Assembly (NCBI GenBank): GCA_964058845.1
Contig: CAXKVR010000365.1
Span: 1-61,075 of the forward strand
Source of the DNA: Carex sylvatica
Taxonomy: Eukaryota > Streptophyta > Magnoliopsida > Poales > Cyperaceae
Reading direction: 5' to 3'
Length of the DNA stretch: 61,075 nt
Shown: positions 45,901 to 57,064 of the stretch, piece by piece
How the letters are laid out: each line of letters starts with the position of its first letter
How positions within the stretch are numbered: the first letter of the stretch is position 1
Translations under genes and position numbers: made by a program
Notes under the pieces: generated by a model
Told to the model about the DNA's origin: nothing
The model's input: the letters and a program-made list of their open reading frames with translations, nothing else
Databases searched by the model: none

Positions 45901-47828
45901 AAATAGTATGGCTAAAAGGTATCACCCGGTCATACTAGGTAGATGGATGATGGAGAATGCTAGGTCATACTGGTATCCGACCTCAATGAACACTTAAGCA
46001 TAGCCTTAGAAAATATATGAACCATAGCTTTACGATTAAAAATAGTGTTCTTATTTTCTTCCTATTGTGATTTATCTATCATGTCTCCTGACAGGCATTT
46101 CTTAATATGTTTATATGGAGCTGTTGTACTTGGGTTGATTCTTGCTGGTCAATTGCGTGAACGCAAAATTATCTATATTTTAACAGGCAAGTATATTTAG
46201 TTCTGTGGTGCTGATTTTTTTTTTGGGGGCCGGGGCAACCATGCAGATAATAACTGCCATTAGCTGCCTGCTGCCACTGACAGCCTACTGGTGCATTCTT
46301 GTCTTTGCACTTATTTTGAATTGACACTATTAGGTGTCATGCCAGCACGAAATCACTGCTTCATTTGCTCACCGCATATTAAACTCTCCTTTTTTGTTTA
46401 ATTTCTATGCCTTGTTTGACAATATTTTTCTTATTTTTGCAGTTTATTATGGTATTGAAAATTCATTCTCGGCCTTGTTTCCCCATGTTGTGCAGGTAAA
46501 AAACCCTCAATTTTAAAGAAAAGAATATAATGAGTTAATTAATTTATCCTTATTTTTATATCCTTCTAAAGTCCTTAAAACTTTACTAAACCAAAAAACC
46601 AACTGAAAACAGAAAGAACATAAAAATTACGGATTTGACGTATTTACAGTACATACCATTCATGTTTTCTGCAGTATTTTCTGGGTTCATACAACACACA
46701 GATACTCCTGACTCTGTTTCTGGGCATAATATCACTTCTATTGGCTGGCTTTTTTGGTTATCATGCACACCTCTGCCTAACTAACATGACAACTAATGAG
46801 GTTATTTCCCAATTCAATGCAATTATCTTCTTTCATAAGCTGTTCTGCCATTTTTTGCTTACAAAGATGGACTAACTTTTTGTGAATAATAGAAATTCAA
46901 GTCCCTACAAAATAACAAATGTTCATGTGCCACTGAATAGCATTTAAAATTTACTACTTCCCAGTATGTGAGCCCTTTTTTTCTAAAAAGAATGTCCAAA
47001 CTACCCTTTGAAAACTTAAGCATCTTCTTTCATATGCAATATATGCACCAGTTGTTTTTGTTTGGTACTGGAGAACTGGTAGATTAGGCAGCAAGTATGG
47101 TTTCTTTTATGCTAATATTTGTATCTTATTTGAGGGAAGTATTGTTTCTTTAGACCATAATTTTGATTTAGTTAACTGGTATGATTTCAATATACTATAA
47201 TCTTAAAACCAACTAAAACCTGCAATAATTTACTGGTCACCATGGAACATGTTCTTCACTCTTCAATATATCTCAGGGGCACAATAAAATTAAGAGAACT
47301 ACTCAGTTATAAAGAAATTTATAGTTATGCTCAGTTATAAAGGAAAAGCAAAAGAAGCTACTAAGTGATACAAAATCCAGAAGTTATGCTCAGTTTTAAA
47401 CTTTTACATTTATAATAAGAACAAGTTATAGCAAAATAAGGTATGTGGTATAATTGATTTTCTCTGAACTTCAATGATTTTTTTTTTTTTTTAGTTAAAA
47501 TTTTGTTCTATATTTTAATACTTTATTCTCTCTCTATGTATATATGCATTTGTAGACTTTCAAATGGCAAGACTACATTACTTGGAAGAGAAAGGTCAAC
47601 GAGGCCAAGACCAGTGGGACCGCACTGAAGGCAAGCTTAAATTCAATGAATGTCACACCACCCGTTCCACAGAGCAAATGGAGGACTTTTTTCAAAAAAT
47701 CACCATTGCAGAAAGTGGAACCCATAGTTGTAAATAATGTGTACGATAAGGGAGCTATCTGTAATTTGTACGAGATTTTGGTGCCATTGTCGCAGAGGCG
47801 GTCATTCTTCCACTTAAAAGCTGCATGA
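42916..47828 (+). CDS. PAT17: DHHC-type protein S-acyltransferase, PAT17-like
   Basis: Palmitoyltransferase: a four-TM membrane enzyme that transfers a fatty acyl group to cysteine of target proteins. Ten exons: 42916-43061, 43410-43503, 43860-43954, 44272-44439, 45149-45221, 45493-45545, 46095-46186, 46443-46495, 46675-46800, 47556-47828; all phases agree, 390 residues. TM segments are visible near residues 4-22, 82-98, 114-131 and in the 200s-290s. The catalytic Cys-rich domain (about 155-205) holds [20 protein letters not shown], with DHHC at 186-189. The DPG motif is at 133-135 and the TTxE motif (TTNE) at 297-300, both standard for the family. [17 protein letters not shown] and WPIF.GT match the Arabidopsis PAT17 (At3g04970) branch closely. 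Exon 7 ends at a GC donor (acag/gcaagt), a known minor class. Start [10 protein letters not shown] fits the family; an upstream in-frame Met at 42865 is less likely. Confidence 0.95.
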
Positions 47829-48529
47829 AAGTAAAGCTCTTCCCTTTAATTTTTTTTTTTTCAAATTAGTAATTTAATTTTGTAGGCTGTATCTTCATTT
47901 ATAGTGATTAGTTTTAAAAGTTTGTAATAGAAGGCATGCCTCCCTTGGGATCAGCTGCTCTCCAATTGAGTAGACACAATTGAAGAGGCCTAGGATGGAT
48001 TGATCATGTCAAAATTTAGATTGGACGGCCCAGATCTGGCTATGGTTATCTCAATGTTTGCTTACAATTGGAAGAGCTTAATTCATTTGAGAAGGTTGCT
48101 GGAATGCTGGTTTAGGTAAACTGTGAGTGTAGTTGACATCTTAACAAATGGCATGAGAATGTTAAACGTGGGCTCTTGTTTCTTAAAGAAAAATCAAAAG
48201 TTTCTGAAAGAAAATTTGTAATTTATGAAAAAAAGATGAAGTCAAGTCTTTTAACTTTAAATATTTATAAATAATTATTTTAAATTCGCAATCTGTCAGC
48301 TTTAAATATTTAAAAAAATATATATATCAAATTTGCAATGAAATGTTGGAGAGCAAGTCAGAAGTTATCCAATAAAAATTGCAAATGAAATTTTGGATTT
48401 TAGAATAAGGGTAACTTTAGATGAAAAAATAAAGATGATTTCTTGTTATGATTATATTTTGGACCCAAAAGAAATCGTATGATATCCTAAAAAATTGCGT
48501 TGAAATTTCTTACTTTCTGTATTTAAAAA
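47829..48529. other. 3' flank of the PAT17-like gene, nothing recognised
   Basis: Presumed 3' UTR and AT-rich intergenic DNA. No coding frame. Confidence 0.5.
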
Positions 48530-48905
48530 AAAAGCGTTAAAATATATCAGATTAATTTTAAATAACAAGTCTAAACTGTTAAAATTTATCTACTTTAAAA
48601 TTAAGAGTGATGTGTTTACATATGAAAATTTTGAACTTTTAAATTAATTTAGTACAAAGTCAAGCAGTCAAAATTAAAAAGTTTATAAATTAATTTTAAT
48701 ACATTCATTTTTTTAATAATTTTTTTATCACTTGACTTCATACAAAATTAGTTTGAAAATTTAATTTTTTTATATGTAGATGCATCACTCGTAAGGTAAA
48801 TAGATTTCAACAGTTTAAATTTATCGTTTGAAGTTAATTCAATAGATTTTAGAGTTGAGTTCACAAAGAGATTTCACCCGATAAACTTAAGAACACTCTA
48901 GTTCT
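48530..48905. mobile_element. Small foldback element related to the one at 15840-17130
   Basis: The left arm (about 48533-48715) is complementary to the right arm (about 48720-48905). Both arms carry agtgatg-gtttacat style sequence also found in the outer arms of the long foldback. Confidence 0.65.
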
Positions 48906-49019
48906 ACTCTTTAATCACTATACCAAAGATTATTAGTTTTTTAAACCGAAACAAATTTGTTGTTTCTTCTGACATATACCTCGTATTGATTGTTCTTTGT
49001 TGAAAACACATTGAAGCCT

Positions 49020-49219
49020 CATATCTTGTAACAAGAGCATGATTTTGTTTTTCTGTTATATCTTGTTTAGTTTTCTATAAGAAAATTCAGGTAATAGTTT
49101 TTCTTTTTTTACTGGTATGATTGTTCTATGTACTCCTATGTACTGATACAAATTATACATGCAATTAGTTTGTCCTGATTAATGAAAATACGTTAAACCA
49201 AAAAAAAAAAAAAAAAACG
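49020..49219 (+). mobile_element. Retroposed poly(A) segment with 11-bp target-site duplication
   Basis: A 200-bp segment ends in a run of about 18 A (49200-49217) and is flanked by cattgaagcct at 49009-49019 and 49220-49230. Poly(A) plus target duplication is the signature of L1-type reverse transcription. The body is AT-rich without coding content, so it is either a 5'-truncated LINE tail or a retroposed mRNA 3' end. Confidence 0.75.
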
Positions 49220-49230
49220 CATTGAAGCCT

Positions 49231-51666
49231 TACTTTGCTTGCGTAAAAATATCTACGTGCATGCTTGACCTTGAAGCATGAACTTATTTCCATTGATCCT
49301 AACACACAATCGGACAGCAGTATATTAATAGCACTTTTCATGATATGAGCAAAAGAGACAAGCCTGGTTCTTCTGTGGCGCATTGGCGCACTGCATTTTG
49401 TGTAGATTCCATGCTCCTTTGTAGGCTGATTTTATTTTATTATTGTTTTTTATAGACATATCGGTCGGAGACCCTACAAAACTCAATTAAAAGATCAATC
49501 ATAATAAATCTCATTGCAATTATTTTCAAGCTCGTGCTATCAGATACAGAGGCACATTTACATTGATGTTACATTGATGGTAGGTTATTAGCCACTTCTA
49601 TAATTTTAATTTTTTTTAATCATATACACTGAAATTTAATTTATTTTTTTTAGTATTTATATGATTTGACCTCTCTCATAAAATGTTAAATATGCACTTA
49701 GTAATTAGAATTGTACTTGTAATCGTGAAGATTTGAGTTCCAATTCTAATTGTCACATACTATATGTGTTTACCTTTCAGCTCCCCTCGATCTAAATTTC
49801 TGATTTTGCATCTAATCAGAATTATCAGATTGAACATTGGAGAGTGGCAACTAATCGGAAACATGGCGCTACACTGCAGGACTTGTAAAGACGCCATATA
49901 AAAATTAGGTTATATTTTGAATTATTGAATTTTAGTTAATTTTAATGGGATCAATCGCGCATTGTCAGTATAAATTTAAGTTCACCAAAATAATTTGTAA
50001 GCATAATAACCTGAAAATTTTATTGGAATAGCTACCGGTAAGAGAAAATAGGATATATTTCTATTAAGTCAAAATTTTGACTTCAAGAACTAGTTTTTGG
50101 TTTTTGCCACATGGTCTTCCATAAGTTATGGGTTCAAAATTCAGATAGAGAAATTATTTATTATAATAATAAAAGTATTAAATAGTTTGATGGCTTGACC
50201 TTCAATTTACTATAAAAAAAGAAAAAGACATTTTGACTTCACAAGAAATTTATTATTGGACATCAATTTATTTTAATTGGATCAATAATTAGTATAAGTT
50301 TAAACTTATTAAAATAATTTGTAAGTATTATAATAATAAACTCAAAGCTTATTAAGTTAGTTTAAAACAATAGATTCAAAAAGCCTTCAAACTGAGTTAT
50401 TAAATCATGAGTGATGTATTTGTATGTTAAATTTATAAATTTTTAATTTTATTCTATATAAAATCTATCTATCAAAAAATAATGAAAACAAATAAACTCT
50501 TTGAGCGAGCTTTTATTCTTAACTGTTAACTTTATACTAAACAAACAAAAAAATAACAAATTTGATATGTACACGTAACTATTAAGTAGATTGATTTCAT
50601 ATGTTTGAACTTGGAATTGATAGTTTGAACGTAATTCAACAAGTTTTGAAATAATATTAATGGACTCACATATAGTGAGTTCAAGCTCATACTTGCTTTA
50701 ATCACATTAGTATATCCATATAAAACCAACAAATATGATATGGACATCTTTTAATATATATTTATGACTTTGACAACTACTTTAACATAGTATATTTTAT
50801 TGAAATTAATGTGCTAAACATTGTTGAGGGCATTTTGGTCATTGACTCTCACACATATAATAAGGCATCACGTAGTGTAAAAATAGTAAAATACTGAAAT
50901 GTGTTAAGCTGGCATAAATCAAAATTACTCGTAATTAACATTTTCTTAATAATTAAAAAAACTCATAAATTCCACATCATATTGTGCCAGGTGGAACTTT
51001 TTAAAATCTATTACAAATTTACAAGTCAAATTAAAATGGCCCATAAAAGGCTCTTCTCATTTTATTTACATTGATATACTATTTTGCTAATATGAATAGT
51101 GATATCAGCACTCTATTGTTTTAAAAAATAAAAATGACGAAATTGTGCAATTCAAATATTTACAATCACAAAATTAAGTTCTAATGACTAAATTACAAGT
51201 ACACGTTTAACATTTTACAAGAAAGTTGAACTATATAAAAACTAAAAATTAAATTTTTATACACATAATATATATATTTTTAAATTATGAGGTGACTAAG
51301 TACCTATGCACTACCTTAAGATCCGTCCTTGCTAACAAGTAAAGCTCCAGCAAACTAATTTTAATTCGAATTTAATTTTAAACTGGCTCGAGCTTTGTAT
51401 TTATTTTTGTTTTATATCAGAAATTAAGGTGTAAAGTGTATAATATTCATTTTTAGATAAGAGATATTTAATTACTGATTATGATGATTTTATATTAAAA
51501 TTTTACATATATCTAAAAAATGAGGCTCTTATGTTGTATCAATAGAGTTACATATCGAGCTATTTCGAATTCGAGTTAATTAAAATGATTTTTTTTACTC
51601 AAATTAAAAGTCTAATTAATCGAGTTAAATTTAAACTAAATTTGTATTCGGTAAGGTTGGTAGGAT
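49231..51666. other. AT-rich intergenic DNA, nothing recognised
   Basis: Long low-complexity A/T region with dense stops on both strands. At about 50400-50640 weak self-complementarity hints at a further decayed foldback copy. Confidence 0.5.
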
Positions 51667-51886
51667 TAAGTTTTAAGCTCCGCTAAGGAAGAGGTGTTCG
51701 ACAACAAAAAATTTAAGAAAGTAGATGCTTAAAAAACTCTTTTAAGGAAGCTCACGTGCTTAAGTCATGTAGAATGACTCCTTAAAAATTTAGGCAAACT
51801 TAAAAATATAAACAAAAGGAAGCTTAAGAAAGTAAATTTAAGTTTTACAAAGGAGTAAGTGTCTGACAAACTTAAGACTCCTTAAG
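51667..51886. mobile_element. MITE-like inverted repeat element
   Basis: The left ttaagctccgctaaggaaga with ggtgttcgacaa faces the right ttgtcagacac and cttaaggagtcttaag (minus strand). cttaag-type motifs recur through the interior. Confidence 0.5.
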
Positions 51887-52066
51887 ATATGCTTGGTTGC
51901 AATTTGAGAATAACAAGAATAATTTGTTTCAATATTTTGTGAGAATGACTTGTTCTAATAAGACAAATAAGTTTTGTTCTCTATTCTTACTATTCTAATA
52001 CAACCAAACACCAAATAACTTGTTTTCAAAAATAGTCTATTCTTATTACAATCAAACATACTCTTA
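51887..52066. mobile_element. MITE-like element adjoining the previous one
   Basis: The left atatgcttggttgcaatttg is mirrored by the right complement of gtatgtttgattgtaataag. The interior contains aagaataatttg and taataagacaaat facing stretches. Confidence 0.55.
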
Positions 52067-52799
52067 GTGAACTCTAAGAAAAAAATGTAGCGACCACTAC
52101 ATAAAAGAACACGAACAAGTCATAGAATACGACCTCAACTTGGAGCCTAACTATATAAGAGCAAGCACCGACAATACAAGTCCATTCAATTAATATATAT
52201 AAAAGGAAAATCTGTTGTGTCCATTTACCCCTTCCACCTGAGCGTCCAGTTCTGAATCTGTCCGTTTCTAATAAATATGTTGCAGTAGATATGAAGGGGA
52301 TACACCGATACACCTTATTTGAACGGAGATCATAGGAATGAAGAGAAGAAAAAGAAATAAAAATTCACAATTTATTCTTGTTTAATTAAATATTCGAAAG
52401 AAAACTAATATTAATAGAAGATGAAGTTAAAAATCATTCATTTAACTTATATTTTATTATTTTAAAATTAACTTGTAATGACATAATAAAACAGATAACC
52501 AAACAAAAACATAAAAATAAAATATAAAATTCTCTTTTCTCATTCCTTACATCTCTTGTAAACAAAAGAGTGTTAAGAGGTGTACTTCTCACAACAAAAG
52601 GCAAAGCTTTAAAAATCTGTTAATAAATAAATACTATTAAAGTATTAATTAATAAAAGAGCGGTTGTGAGAGCGATGGCGCTCCTTCCCTCCCCAACCAC
52701 TGTCTCTTTGATCTGCATTTCTTCTCTAAATCTGACCTTCACTGCTCTACACTACGCCAACAAGAGACAGAAAGAGAGAGAGAAGAGCTTTGTCTTACG
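52067..52799. promoter_or_regulatory. Upstream region and 5' leader of the GPI-anchored protein gene
   Basis: The last 50 bases before the start are GA-rich (gagacagaaagagagagaga), typical of a plant 5' leader. No TATA box is fixed with confidence. Confidence 0.4.
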
Positions 52800-54195
52800 A
52801 TGGGTTTTCGCCTCTCTCTCTTCTCGTTCTCATTCTCTCTGATCGCCTGTCTCCTGTTGCAATGCGCCAGATCTGATGGTGAGTGGTCTTTCCTTGTTAT
52901 TAAGTTAATTTTAGTTTGCAAAATTGATCCAAACTGTGTCGGTGATTTGGTTAGCTTTTGGCAGGAATCAGTCCAATCTGGATTGCATTACGCTGGATCT
53001 GATAGCGTCTAATTTGTTAACTCGAGTTATAAATTGCATTGCATTTCAGTTTTTTTACCTGTACAGTTCATGTGCTCCTGGAATCTGAAATTTTGATTCT
53101 ATTTCTGTTTTCTGAGTTTGTCCTTGTCCTTTTAATTTACATAAAGAAATTGTAATTGGAAAAACTAGAAAGGTTTAGTTAAATAGCTGGCTTTCTTATG
53201 CTGGACTGAGATTTATTAATGCATGTTCACTGACATAGATCTAGCTGTGATATTCAAATCTTTTTACCAGCTAATATGGAATTTATGAGCTTGAATGGAA
53301 ATATATTTCCATTAGGATTTTTTATCATAAAGATATATACATTGTGGTGAATTACTTCACTGTGAGTTTATTGACCTGCTATGTAGATGCAGCATTTTAA
53401 TGGTTTCACCATGTTGAAAGAATGATTTTGAAATTTTCATGCCAGATCTGGCGGTAAAGCTATATACATGAAACAAAGGGCATTTATGTTTGTTTTACTG
53501 AAATGACTTTAAATTATGATTTCTTTTGCATGGTGGGTGCATATCTGGTTCAGTAATCAGAACCTTCTATTTTATGGATCTGTTGGAAATTGCTCTCTTT
53601 GGGCTGATTGTATTTATTAAAATATAGTTGTTTATTTTTTGTTAACTGAATTCTTCGTTAAGCATTATCTTTTTAATCTAAAGACACAGGCACTCAACTT
53701 TTGAAAGGCATCAATTCATACCGAGCATCTCTCAACCTCACAGCCCTAACCGAAAATTCAAAAGCTGGTTGCTTAGCTGAGCAATTAGCAAAGCAATTCA
53801 AGGGTCAACCTTGTACCAACTCAACCGGTGATGACACTGTACCGGGTACTGAACAACAATTCCCAAATTATCCTTCCTACCTTTCTCACTGTAACCTCAA
53901 TGTCACTGTGACACAAGATGCACAGGTCATGCCGGCCTGTGTTCCAGGGCTGGTATCTGATGTTGTACTTACCAATTATACCAAGTCACAGTACAATCAG
54001 TACTTGAATGATACCCAATTTGTTGGGGCCGGTATTGCCGATGAAGGTGATTGGGTGGTGGTGGTATTGAGCACCAACACGCCAACTGGGAGTTTTGCAC
54101 AATCCTCAGCCGATACCAGTGGTGCTATATCGGTTTCTTTCGGTCATTTTGTTACTTTTGTCTTCTTAGGTTTTTTAGCTGCAGTGTTGATGTGA
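52800..54195 (+). CDS. GPI-anchored cell-surface protein of the At5g19230/At5g19250 family
   Basis: Two exons, 52800-52878 and 53690-54195, 194 residues. Residues 1-26 form a signal peptide (MGFRLSLFSFSFSLIACLLL). The mature part has four cysteines (AGC, QPC, SHC, PAC) and five N-glycosylation sequons (NLT, NST, NVT, NYT, NDT). It ends in a hydrophobic C-terminus after a small-residue stretch (SSADTSGA..), as needed for GPI attachment. GINSYRASLNLTALTENSKA and GDWVVVVLSTN match the uncharacterised plant GPI-anchored family, which has a loose CAP/SCP-like relation. Expected at the outer face of the plasma membrane; role unknown. Exon 1 ends gatg/gtgagt and exon 2 follows cacag. Confidence 0.92.
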
Positions 54196-54386
54196 TAGGG
54201 TTTGAGATGTCTTGTTAGGTGATGATTTATATTCTTTGTTGTATTATGTTAAATTGTACTCGAAAATGGTGAGAACACATATTTACACGAATTTGTGGTG
54301 TATTTTACCCTTGTATGCTTGTATCTTCAATAACAGTTTTAGGCTTAAAGGTTTGTTCTTGCCAATGTAGAAACTTTTGGGTTTGC

Positions 54387-54640
54387 AAATTTTGTATAAT
54401 ATTCTCAAGTTCAACCTTACTTTTGGGCAGTGGATTAACTCAATATCTCCGTTTTTAAAGTCTAAACAGTGAATCTGAATTGTTGAACATATGTCCATGC
54501 AACAAATTTTGTATAATATTCTCAAGTTCAACCTTACTTTTGGGCAGTGGATTTACTCAATATCTCTGTATTTAAAGTCTAAACAGTGAAATATGAATTG
54601 TTCAACATATGTCCATGCAACAATGTACTTGCGTACTTAA
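54387..54640. repeat. Tandem duplication, about 117-bp unit
   Basis: aattttgtataatattctcaagttcaacc and the following gtctaaacagtgaa to caacatatgtccatgcaac block occur twice in a row with few differences. The repeat lies at the left edge of a family C relative. Confidence 0.9.
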
Positions 54641-54850
54641 TTTTACATTTCTTTTAAAAAAATTAGATAGGTAGAAAATCACTGATATAAAATACTGGAC
54701 CATTCAAAAGTAGTGATTTTCTATATATCTAAAAATATAGTAAAATATTGTAAAATATATAAAATTTGTACATTTTTATATGAAGATCATGATAAATAGT
54801 TCGATTGATTGTTTGGACCTTACCAGAGATATTGATTCATAGGAATATAA
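54430..54850. mobile_element. Family C-related MITE copy 4
   Basis: Contains the family block (gtttttaaagtctaaacagt), the central hairpin (agataggtagaaaatcactg facing tagtgattttctatatatct) and aatagttcgattgattg in the order seen at 19502-19886. The left part carries the tandem duplication above; clear TIRs were not seen. Confidence 0.6.
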
Positions 54851-54909
54851 TAGTCGCAGCCTGTGTCAAAAAGAATTTCGGAACCTATTTAAAATATAGA
54901 GGAACCGGT

Positions 54910-55200
54910 TTAAAATTGGTGCAAATTTAGATTAAACTATTCGGATCTAACCAGAGCTTTTAACGCACCCGATCTGAATTTCTTCAATGCACCCTTCATG
55001 GCAACGAATTTGTATCTCTATAATACAGAGACACTGTTCTGTAGAGTGAGATGATCTGAATTGTTCTTTTAACTTTGCAAGAATCTCAAAACACAAATAA
55101 TATTGACCCTGTGCTAGTCCGAATAGGCATCGTTTTTGAGAGAATCTGAAACCGTAAAGTTGTGGACTCACAGTTGATTACTACTTAGCATACGCGTCCC
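54910..55200. repeat. Diverged family A/B-like repeat
   Basis: Includes the stretch (about 55040-55185) homologous to 42393-42530, plus cggatctaacc and acccgatctgaattt blocks like those of family B. Ends not defined. Confidence 0.45.
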
Positions 55201-57064
55201 ATGGCAACAGGTCATATAGGCCCAAGTTATGCATATTGCTAGACGCGCGTTGAACAATAATATATTTGGGCCAGAGAAGCCCAATTTATTGTTGACTAAT
55301 CCTCTTTAGATTAGAGAAGAACGGAATTCTATTTTGATTTGCTGAATTTGTTTTGCTATTAATTAGAATTTTCCATTAGTTTTTTTTTTCTTTTCTTTTC
55401 TACCTTTCTTTTCGTTTTTCATTAGCTTTTTTATGTGGTTTGCCAGTATAAAGATACAGTACACATATTTGGGTACTTGCTACTTAGTTCTAAAAAGTTG
55501 CAGTTAAGTTGCATTAAAGGCACATGAAACCTCATTCTAATTTTATTTTTATTACTAAGAACAATACATTTTTTGTATAATGGAAATGTTGTTGGATTAC
55601 AGGTTAGTAAATAATTAGATATATAGAATCCTATAAACATGAAAATGTATAATTTAAAGACCCAACCCCAACTCGCCAGAACGTCATCGTACTGTTGACA
55701 TAAAGGGTTTTGTATTAGGTTTTCTTTGAGGGATTGTGAAATTGTCATAGTTTGTTCTATTACAAATACCTTGTAGAAAGTGCTTCATAAAAAGTCACAA
55801 AATTAATGCCTGTTTTTCTAATTAAGAAGAATCTCAGTTCGAGATCTGTCGAGAGAATAAGAGTTCAGATTTTCTAGTTACTTGGGTCTTTTAACACGGC
55901 ATATCTTAAATTTGTGATTCTCACATGATATATGTTGAGCGTTTTCATGAACCTGGAAACAAGAAATGTGATTCAACTTGATCAACGAGTACCAATAGCA
56001 TCGTGCCCATTGTAATACTGTACTGTTAATATCATCATGGTGTTGAACAAAGTTCCTGAGTTCATCACATCATCAGAGATGGATCCATCTTGCAGTTTGT
56101 AAATACAATCATCACAAATGCACTAATTAGATTGTAATTATAAAAATGTCATCTTCATTCTTACAAACATCTTGTTGTTTTATCTTATTCTGGCATTTGT
56201 TCATGTCTTAATGCTTCATTCCTTTTTTTCTCCTATACCCTGTAATTTTTTTATTTGGTTCCATGAATTATTGTAGGTATCGACTCAGCTAATTAAAAAA
56301 AAGTTAATTTTTTTGTACAATTAGTATTTTGCACAAAATTTTTATATGCATCAAAAGATCCATTGGTGTTTATTTAGATTTCCAGTTTGTATTCATCCTT
56401 ATCAGCATATCTCTTCATTTAGTAACCGATAATAATCATCTTGATTTATTATTTATTTAATTCACGCATAGCACCAACTTTTTTCGGTTACTTATCTTAT
56501 GCTAGTGGATTTCACTGTATCGATCGGCTTTGCATATCTATATATCATCTCAAGTTGAAGTTAAACCGGACATGTCCCGTAATCTATTGATATTTGCTAT
56601 ATATAATACAACTAAACACAAAAACATTTGTGGCAATTCTTCCTATTAAAGGAGAATATATTTTTGGCTTTTCCCTTTCAATTATAATTTTACTTGACCA
56701 CTTCTTAATGAAAAGAAGTTTACTGAACCAGTTAAATATTGACATGAGCTTGTAAAGTTTGAATTATTAGAAAATTTCATCCTTTGACACTCCCGGTATA
56801 ATCCCGCAAAGCTCAAATGGAGAACTTATGCGAGTGTAGGATGAAAAAGATTTGCTATTAAATACCTATCTATATATGATAGGAGGATATTCCCCTTTTC
56901 ACAAAATTACGTTACTTATACAACGTTGTGACACCTGTCAATCTAGGATTCAAATCTCACCTTTTAAATTCTTTCTCACTTCACCTCTCTGTGTCAATCA
57001 TTTTCACTGTTTCCTCCGATTTTCAATTTAAACAAAGCCGACAAAGGAAGCTGCAAATAGGAAG
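55201..57064. other. Intergenic DNA, nothing recognised
   Basis: No coding frame, RNA gene or strong repeat seen. The last 100 bases before 57065 are the probable promoter and leader of the next gene. Confidence 0.55.
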
